Below, one piece after another: positions 5,670-9,306 of a stretch of 9,306 nucleotides of DNA (position 1 is its first letter; the number at the start of each line of letters is the position of its first letter). The notes beneath the pieces were generated by a model that was not told where the DNA came from, did not search any database, and saw only the letters and a list, made by a program, of their open reading frames with translations. The position numbers and the translations under genes are program-made. Source of the DNA: Candidatus Rokuibacteriota bacterium (lineage in GTDB: Bacteria; JAUVQV01); the NCBI GenBank assembly GCA_030609125.1, contig JAUWCW010000056.1:1-9306 (forward strand). The letters run 5' to 3'.

Positions 5670-7717
5670 CAACCGGACCCGCGAGCCGGCTGCAGTGGAA
5701 AGTCTTTGTCTTTCTTGCCGTATCGCTCATCAGCTTCATGGGGTTGTTCGCCTTTTTCTACTCACGCTTCCTCGCCCGCCAGGTCATCGGGCAAGCCGCC
5801 TCCCATTCCGAACTCGTGGCGGACACGATACAGCTTGGACTCGTCCAGAACATGATGAGCGACAACAGGGAGGGGATCAGGCTCACCCTGAAAGACATCG
5901 TCGACCACGTAGAGATCCTGGAGGTGCTCATCTCCGACCCGGAGGGGACAATCGTTTACTCATCCAGTCCCGAGCTCGAGGGAAGAAACCTCAGACACAC
6001 CTCCTTCGCGGGCATTCAGGAGAAAGATGGGTGGAAGGCGGTGAAGGGCGAAGATGGGGAACCGGGGGAGATATACCGCTTCAGCCCCATACCGAACCGG
6101 CGGACATGCCACGCATGCCATCCCCCGGCCCGGGCGGTGCTGGGCGCCGTCGCCATGCGGCTTTCCCTCGAAGGTCCCGAAGAGCTCATTCTGACCAACA
6201 GGTACCTTTTCCTGGGGCTCGTCTCTATCCTGCTCATAGTGCTCTTTGTCGTCAATGCCCGGTTTTTCTCAAGAAACGTGAATCGTCCCATCGAGGTGCT
6301 GATGGAGCGCTTCCGCCAGGTGGGTGAGGGGAACCTGGAGAGCTCGCGTGCGGCTCCCCCGGCGAGGCCCGACGAGCTTGGAATTCTGAGCATGCATTTC
6401 GAAGAGCTCATCGGGACCATCAAGGATCTTCACGAGCGCGAGACGCAAAAGGAAAAGGAAGTTGTGCTCCTGCAGCGCGACAGGGATCACCAGGACGAGC
6501 TGGAGAGGATGAACAGGCAGCTCAGCGAGAGGGTGGAGAGGCTGGACGAGGCCAACAGAAGGATCAACACTCTCGCCAGGCAGCTGGAAGAAAAAAACGA
6601 ACGCCTTGAGAGCGCCGTGAAGAACATTTCAGCCCTGAACAGGGTTGGGGTTGCGCTGAGCTCGGAGCTCGATCTCGACAATGTTGCCAAGCTCCTGATT
6701 AACATATCCGCCAAGGGGCTCCGGTCCGAGATCGGCTATATGATGATCATGGACGAACAGGGCGAAAAGCTCCAGATGAGGTCCTGGACGGGGATGAGCG
6801 AGGGTTTTGACCCCAGCCGCACCGTCAGCCCGGGCGAGAGCGTTTCGGGGATGGTAGCCAAGACGGGGCAGCCTCTGCTCATACCCGCCGTCGACCGCTC
6901 TGGGGGAATCAAGAGCGAAAGCCGCTACGGCTTCACCAGGCGTTCGGTGATCAGCGCTCCCATCAAGATCAAGGACAAGCTTCTCGGGGTAATCGAGCTT
7001 ACCAACAAGAAGGGGGCGGAAAGTTTCAACGAGGAGGACCTGCAGATGCTGCAGTCCATCGCCAACCAGGCTGCCGTCGCCATCGAAAACGCCAACCTCT
7101 ACCGTCAGGTGCAGAAGAGTTACTTCGACACCATCAAGGCTCTCGTGCAGGCGGTCGAAGAAAAGGACCCCTACACACGGGGCCATTCGGAGAGGGTTAC
7201 CACCTTCAGCGTTAAGATAGCGGAGAAAATGGGGTTCTCGTCCAGGCAGGTGCAGGCCATCCGGTACGGAGGGGTTCTTCACGACGTCGGCAAGATCGGC
7301 ATAAACGTCAACATCATCCAGAAGCCGGGGAGGCTCACCCAGGAGGAGTTCACGCTGATCAAGAACCACCCCCTGATCGGCGAGCGCATCATCAGCCCCA
7401 TAGCGTTCCTGAAGGACGTTCTGCCCGTCGTCAGCCAGCACCACGAACGCTATGACGGCAAAGGGTATCCTCTGGGACTGGACGGTTCGAAAATGGCCCC
7501 GGAGGCGCGTGTCCCGGCCGTAGCGGACGCCTACGATGCGATGAGAACAGTCCGACCCTACCGGAACCCCCTCCCGCGGAAGGAAGCCATTGCCGAACTG
7601 CGGCGCTGCTCGGGTACACAATTTGATCCAATTGTGGTAGAACATTCCCTCGAGATTCTCGATGAGGATCCGGAAATTCATAAACTGGAAGAGAGTTTGT
7701 CGAAAGTCGGGATGTAG
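5666..7717 (+). CDS. Membrane sensor HD-GYP c-di-GMP phosphodiesterase with periplasmic CxxCH heme motif, HAMP and GAF domains
   Basis: The protein has 683 residues. Order: short cytoplasmic N-terminus, TM1 (about 12-33), periplasmic domain (34-180), TM2 (about 181-198), HAMP (about 200-255), charged coiled coil (about 250-320), GAF (about 323-478), HD-GYP (about 484-670). HD-GYP proteins hydrolyse cyclic di-GMP. The metal and signature residues are present: G-H-S-E-R (506-510), H539-D540-x-G-K, K-N-H-P (566-569), H592-H593-E-R-Y-D-G-K-G-Y-P (to 602). The periplasmic part carries C148-H-A-C151-H152, a c-type heme attachment motif, so it may sense redox state, O2, NO or CO. The frame is open back to an ATG at 5405, but that part is out of register with the receiver remnant; the ATG at 5666 gives the expected N-terminus before TM1. 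The Shine-Dalgarno is weak (GGCGGGG) and the start overlaps the remnant's stop by ATGA. The stop codon lies inside the following tRNA-Pro gene. Confidence 0.9.
   Translation: MTTGPASRLQWKVFVFLAVSLISFMGLFAFFYSRFLARQVIGQAASHSELVADTIQLGLVQNMMSDNREGIRLTLKDIVDHVEILEVLISDPEGTIVYSSSPELEGRNLRHTSFAGIQEKDGWKAVKGEDGEPGEIYRFSPIPNRRTCHACHPPARAVLGAVAMRLSLEGPEELILTNRYLFLGLVSILLIVLFVVNARFFSRNVNRPIEVLMERFRQVGEGNLESSRAAPPARPDELGILSMHFEELIGTIKDLHERETQKEKEVVLLQRDRDHQDELERMNRQLSERVERLDEANRRINTLARQLEEKNERLESAVKNISALNRVGVALSSELDLDNVAKLLINISAKGLRSEIGYMMIMDEQGEKLQMRSWTGMSEGFDPSRTVSPGESVSGMVAKTGQPLLIPAVDRSGGIKSESRYGFTRRSVISAPIKIKDKLLGVIELTNKKGAESFNEEDLQMLQSIANQAAVAIENANLYRQVQKSYFDTIKALVQAVEEKDPYTRGHSERVTTFSVKIAEKMGFSSRQVQAIRYGGVLHDVGKIGINVNIIQKPGRLTQEEFTLIKNHPLIGERIISPIAFLKDVLPVVSQHHERYDGKGYPLGLDGSKMAPEARVPAVADAYDAMRTVRPYRNPLPRKEAIAELRRCSGTQFDPIVVEHSLEILDEDPEIHKLEESLSKVGM
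6107..6121 (+). other. c-type heme attachment motif CHACH in the HD-GYP protein
   Basis: Codons 148-152 read TGC CAC GCA TGC CAT, encoding C-H-A-C-H, a CxxCH site, followed by two prolines. It lies between the two membrane segments and thus on the periplasmic side, where the cytochrome c maturation machinery could attach heme. Confidence 0.7.
7617..7636. repeat. Perfect 7-bp inverted repeat near the end of the HD-GYP gene
   Basis: CACAATT (7617-7623) and AATTGTG (7630-7636) are perfect inverse copies with 6 nt between them. The stretch is A/T-rich in an otherwise GC-rich gene and lies about 70 nt before tRNA-Pro(CGG). It could be an operator for an internal promoter of the tRNA, but no convincing -35/-10 pair accompanies it. 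Confidence 0.35.
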
Positions 7718-7784
7718 CGCAGCCTGGTAGCGCACCAGTTTCGGGAACTGGGGGCCGCTGGTTCAAATCCAGTCATCCCGACCA
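7708..7784 (+). tRNA. tRNA-Pro (anticodon CGG), overlapping the end of the HD-GYP gene
   Basis: A complete 77-nt cloverleaf: acceptor CGGGATG/CATCCCG, D-arm GCGC/GCGC, anticodon stem CCAGT/ACTGG with loop TTCGGGA (anticodon CGG, reads CCG), T-arm CTGGT..CCAG type with TTCAAAT, discriminator A and encoded CCA (7782-7784). It is the second tRNA-Pro in the window and close in sequence to the GGG isoacceptor. Its first 10 nt (7708-7717) are also the last codons and the TAG stop of the HD-GYP gene. It is followed by a 106-nt GC-rich spacer and the LOG-like gene. Confidence 0.96.
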
Positions 7785-7890
7785 CTTTTCCGCCGTTCAC
7801 GCTTCCTGCAACCCCGCGGGCCCGCCGACGGGGAAAAGCGGTCCGACGGCATCGAGGAAGGAATCGGACGGGAGCGTAAAGGGGGGAGCG

Positions 7891-8391
7891 ATGACCGTGC
7901 AGGTCGGCATTATCGGCGCGGGAACCGCCGATGAGAGACTGCGGGCCCTGGCCCGGGAGGTCGGGAATCTGGCGGCCCGCAGAGGCTGGATCGTCGTCTG
8001 CGGAGGACTCGGAGGAGTGATGGAAGCCGCCAGTGAGGGGGCGACGAAGGCGGGGGGTCTCGTGGTGGGTATTCTGCCCGGCCCCTCACCAGACGGAGGG
8101 AATCCGCACCTCACTGTCGCTCTCGCCACGAACATGGGGCACGGGCGCAACGCGATCATTGCCCAGTCCGCGGATGTTCTCATCGCCGTCGGCGGCGGGT
8201 ACGGCACGCTCTCCGAAATGGCGCTGGGACTGAAGATGAAAAAGCCCGTCGTATCCCTGGAATCGTGGCGGCCCGATCCTGCCGTCATCGTTGCCGAGAC
8301 GGCGTCCGAGGCGATCGCCGCCGCCGCGGCCGGGGCAGGCGTCAAAGCGGGAGAAACCGGAAAGGAGAGCCAAAGTTGGTTGAAACCCTGA
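7891..8391 (+). CDS. TIGR00725-type / LOG-like (lysine decarboxylase-fold) nucleotide-binding protein
   Basis: The protein has 166 residues with a Rossmann-like fold: a V-G-I-I-G-A-G strand-loop at 5-11, [10 protein letters not shown] (36-45), G-R-N-A-I (85-89) and G-G-G-Y-G-T-L-S-E (101-109), the last being the family's PGGxGTxxE-type motif. Relatives are mislabelled as lysine decarboxylases; true LOG enzymes cleave nucleoside 5'-monophosphates (N6-modified AMP or AMP) to free base and ribose 5-phosphate, while the TIGR00725 group is largely uncharacterised and may only bind nucleotides. GGGGGGAG upstream of the ATG is an adequate ribosome-binding site. The gene overlaps apt by 16 nt when apt starts at its TTG, so the two are translated from one message. 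The C-terminus (about 140-166) is Ala/Gly-rich and looks disordered. Confidence 0.85.
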   Translation: MTVQVGIIGAGTADERLRALAREVGNLAARRGWIVVCGGLGGVMEAASEGATKAGGLVVGILPGPSPDGGNPHLTVALATNMGHGRNAIIAQSADVLIAVGGGYGTLSEMALGLKMKKPVVSLESWRPDPAVIVAETASEAIAAAAAGAGVKAGETGKESQSWLKP

Positions 8392-8891
8392 AAAGCATGA
8401 TTCGCGACATCCCCGACTTTCCCAAGAAGGGCATACTTTTCAAAGACCTGACGCCTCTTCTCAGCGATCCAGTCTCCTTCCGCCGGATGGTGGATATGAT
8501 GGCGGAGCGCTACGAGGGGCAGGGCATCGACATGGTCGTGGGGGTGGAGGCCCGGGGATTCATCATCGGTGCGGCTCTCGCCTACCGGCTCGGGGCGGGG
8601 GTCATCCTCATCCGCAAGCCGGGGAAACTGCCGTACAAGACGCACCACACGATCTACGAGCTGGAATACGGCACGGACCAGCTCGAGATCCACCAGGATG
8701 CCATCAAGCCCGGGCAGAAGGTTGTCATCGCCGACGACCTTCTGGCCACGGGAGGGACCATGAAGGCCGCCGTGGACCTCGTGGACAAGTTCGACGGCGA
8801 AATCGTGGAGTGCGCCTTCCTGGTGGAACTGGAGTTCCTCAAAGGCCGGGAAAAGCTCCACAAAAAAGTCTTCTCCCTGATGAGCTTCTGA
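8376..8891 (+). CDS. apt: Adenine phosphoribosyltransferase
   Basis: The protein has 171 residues, the normal Apt size. It converts adenine and PRPP to AMP plus pyrophosphate in purine salvage, in the cytoplasm. The opening [12 protein letters not shown] (9-20) and F-K-D-L-T-P-L-L (22-29) are typical of Apt. The PRPP-binding motif [13 protein letters not shown] (116-128) is intact, as is V-E-A-R-G-F (58-63). The TTG at 8376 is chosen as start because AAAGGAG (8361-8367) sits 8 nt upstream and the resulting VETLKS matches the usual Apt N-terminus. The ATG at 8397 would cut it by seven residues and lacks a Shine-Dalgarno. The gene overlaps the LOG-like gene by 16 nt, which implies translational coupling. 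Confidence 0.93.
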   Translation: MVETLKSMIRDIPDFPKKGILFKDLTPLLSDPVSFRRMVDMMAERYEGQGIDMVVGVEARGFIIGAALAYRLGAGVILIRKPGKLPYKTHHTIYELEYGTDQLEIHQDAIKPGQKVVIADDLLATGGTMKAAVDLVDKFDGEIVECAFLVELEFLKGREKLHKKVFSLMSF

Positions 8892-8958
8892 GAGAGGATG
8901 GGAGTGATTGAGGAGAACCGGAGTAATAGTCGTCTATTTCGAGGATTCGACGATTGAG

Positions 8959-8981
8959 GATCGGGCGAAGACGGCCCGATC
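8959..8981 (+). other. Perfect 8-bp stem-loop between apt and tRNA-Arg
   Basis: GATCGGGC (8959-8966) pairs with GCCCGATC (8974-8981) around a 7-nt loop. It lies 67 nt after apt and 15 nt before tRNA-Arg. No U-tract follows, so it is not a standard intrinsic terminator; it may protect the apt mRNA 3' end or mark a processing boundary. The rest of 8892-8996 holds nothing else I can recognise, and no good tRNA promoter. Confidence 0.5.
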
Positions 8982-8996
8982 ATGAATGAAATAGGA

Positions 8997-9073
8997 GCCC
9001 TCGTAGCTCAGGTGGATAGAGCGGCAGATTCCTAATCTGTAGGCCGCAGGTTCGAGTCCTGCCGGGGGCACCA
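8997..9073 (+). tRNA. tRNA-Arg (anticodon CCT)
   Basis: A complete 77-nt cloverleaf: acceptor GCCCTCG/CGGGGGC (one T-G wobble), D-arm GCTC/GAGC, anticodon stem GCAGA/TCTGT (one wobble) with loop TTCCTAA (anticodon CCT, reads AGG), T-arm GCAGG/CCTGC with TTCGAGT, discriminator A and encoded CCA (9071-9073). It is transcribed in the same direction as apt and the PHP gene. Confidence 0.96.
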
Positions 9074-9111
9074 TGAAAGGAAAGAGCGGGTATGGGAATG
9101 CCCCCTCTCTG

Positions 9112-9120
9112 TGATATACT
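9112..9120 (+). promoter_or_regulatory. Extended -10 promoter for the PHP-domain gene
   Basis: TGATATACT contains TATACT (9115-9120) preceded by TG-N, an extended -10 element. No good -35 is seen 17 bp upstream. Transcription would start near 9126-9128, only about 5-7 nt before the ATG at 9133. Confidence 0.4.
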
Positions 9121-9132
9121 TCCTGCCCTATT

Positions 9133-9306
9133 ATGATTGATCTGCACACCCACACCTTATTCAGCGACGGCGAGCTGGTTCCGGCAGAGCTCGTCAGGCG
9201 GGCGGCGTGCATCGGCTATCGCTACATCGCCATTACGGACCATGCGGACAGCTCCAACCTCGAGACAGCGGTAACCGGCGCCGTCAAGGCTGCGGAAGAG
9301 GCTCGC
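9133..9306 (+). CDS. PHP-domain metal-dependent phosphoesterase, histidinol-phosphatase-like (5' part, cut by window edge)
   Basis: 58 codons are visible and the frame is open to the right edge. The first PHP motif H5-T-H7 lies in D-L-H-T-H-T-x-x-S-D-G (3-13), and the second appears as I-T-D36-H37-A-D (34-39). These ligands bind the metal cluster (commonly Zn, Fe or Mn) in PHP phosphoesterases, which include HisK-type histidinol phosphatases, the PHP domain of PolX/DnaE and nucleotide phosphoesterases. The spacing and the [10 protein letters not shown] segment favour the stand-alone histidinol-phosphatase-like group, but the substrate cannot be told from the fragment. There is no Shine-Dalgarno before the ATG; the promoter's position suggests a leaderless or near-leaderless mRNA. 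A longer upstream start is unlikely because tRNA-Arg ends 59 nt before. Confidence 0.85.
   Translation, partial: MIDLHTHTLFSDGELVPAELVRRAACIGYRYIAITDHADSSNLETAVTGAVKAAEEAR

Noticed and set aside
6629-7735. 368-codon minus-strand open frame opposite the GAF/HD-GYP domains
   Set aside because: It is a shadow of a well-supported gene and also runs through part of tRNA-Pro.
7812-7838. Hairpin or terminator after tRNA-Pro(CGG) (CCCCG...CGGGG with GCGGGCCCGC inside)
   Set aside because: It is GC-rich with several competing pairings and is followed by AAAAG rather than T's; not convincing beyond base composition.
8265-8375. Longer Apt starting at 8265
   Set aside because: The added residues are an arginine-rich shadow of the LOG-like gene; the TTG at 8376 has a Shine-Dalgarno and gives the expected Apt N-terminus.
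7797-8861. 354-codon minus-strand open frame opposite the LOG-like and apt genes
   Set aside because: Both genes on the plus strand carry family motifs; the minus frame shows none.
8959-8981. Intrinsic terminator of apt
   Set aside because: The stem is good, but no T-run follows, so it is listed only as a stem-loop.

Overview
The window looks like a chromosomal segment from a GC-rich, Gram-negative bacterium, most likely a Desulfobacterota/deltaproteobacterium-type organism. The grounds are the IHF-alpha plus MerR-type pair beside a tRNA-Pro, a divergent elongation factor G paralogue of a kind I associate with these bacteria, and a heme-motif HD-GYP sensor protein. This is inference from gene content; there is no rRNA or marker gene here to settle it.

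Left part (1-1692), mostly minus strand. The window opens inside an AbrB/MazE-type antitoxin gene that runs off the left edge (60 to 1), with its own promoter and a 12-bp palindrome. Next is a 412-residue minus-strand protein with a degenerate cyclic-nucleotide-binding domain, a cysteine cluster and a possible N-terminal duplicated domain. A 256-bp divergent intergenic region carries a promoter for each direction.

Middle (1693-4673), plus strand. A full-length EF-G paralogue has a degraded GTPase active site but an intact ribosome-binding half. It is followed by ihfA, which has a good promoter and Shine-Dalgarno, then a MerR-like regulator and tRNA-Pro(GGG).

Right part (4699-7784), plus strand. 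The protein-isoaspartate methyltransferase gene pcm starts 26 nt after the tRNA. Then comes a 250-300 bp stretch with a strong-looking promoter, a long inverted repeat at the predicted transcription start, and an in-frame remnant of a receiver-GGDEF diguanylate cyclase. The remnant's stop overlaps the start of an intact periplasmic-heme/HAMP/GAF/HD-GYP c-di-GMP phosphodiesterase. The last codons of that phosphodiesterase gene, including its stop, lie inside the next gene, tRNA-Pro(CGG).

End (7785-9306), plus strand. A LOG-like (TIGR00725-type) nucleotide-binding protein overlaps apt (adenine phosphoribosyltransferase, probable TTG start). These are followed by a hairpin, tRNA-Arg(CCT) and the start of a PHP-domain metallohydrolase that may be translated from a near-leaderless mRNA.

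Taken together, most of the window is housekeeping (tRNAs, IHF, Pcm, Apt) interleaved with signalling genes. I see no CRISPR array, insertion sequence or phage module. The most unusual points are the decayed cyclase kept in frame with the phosphodiesterase, the stop codon inside a tRNA gene, and the EF-G paralogue without canonical GTPase motifs.
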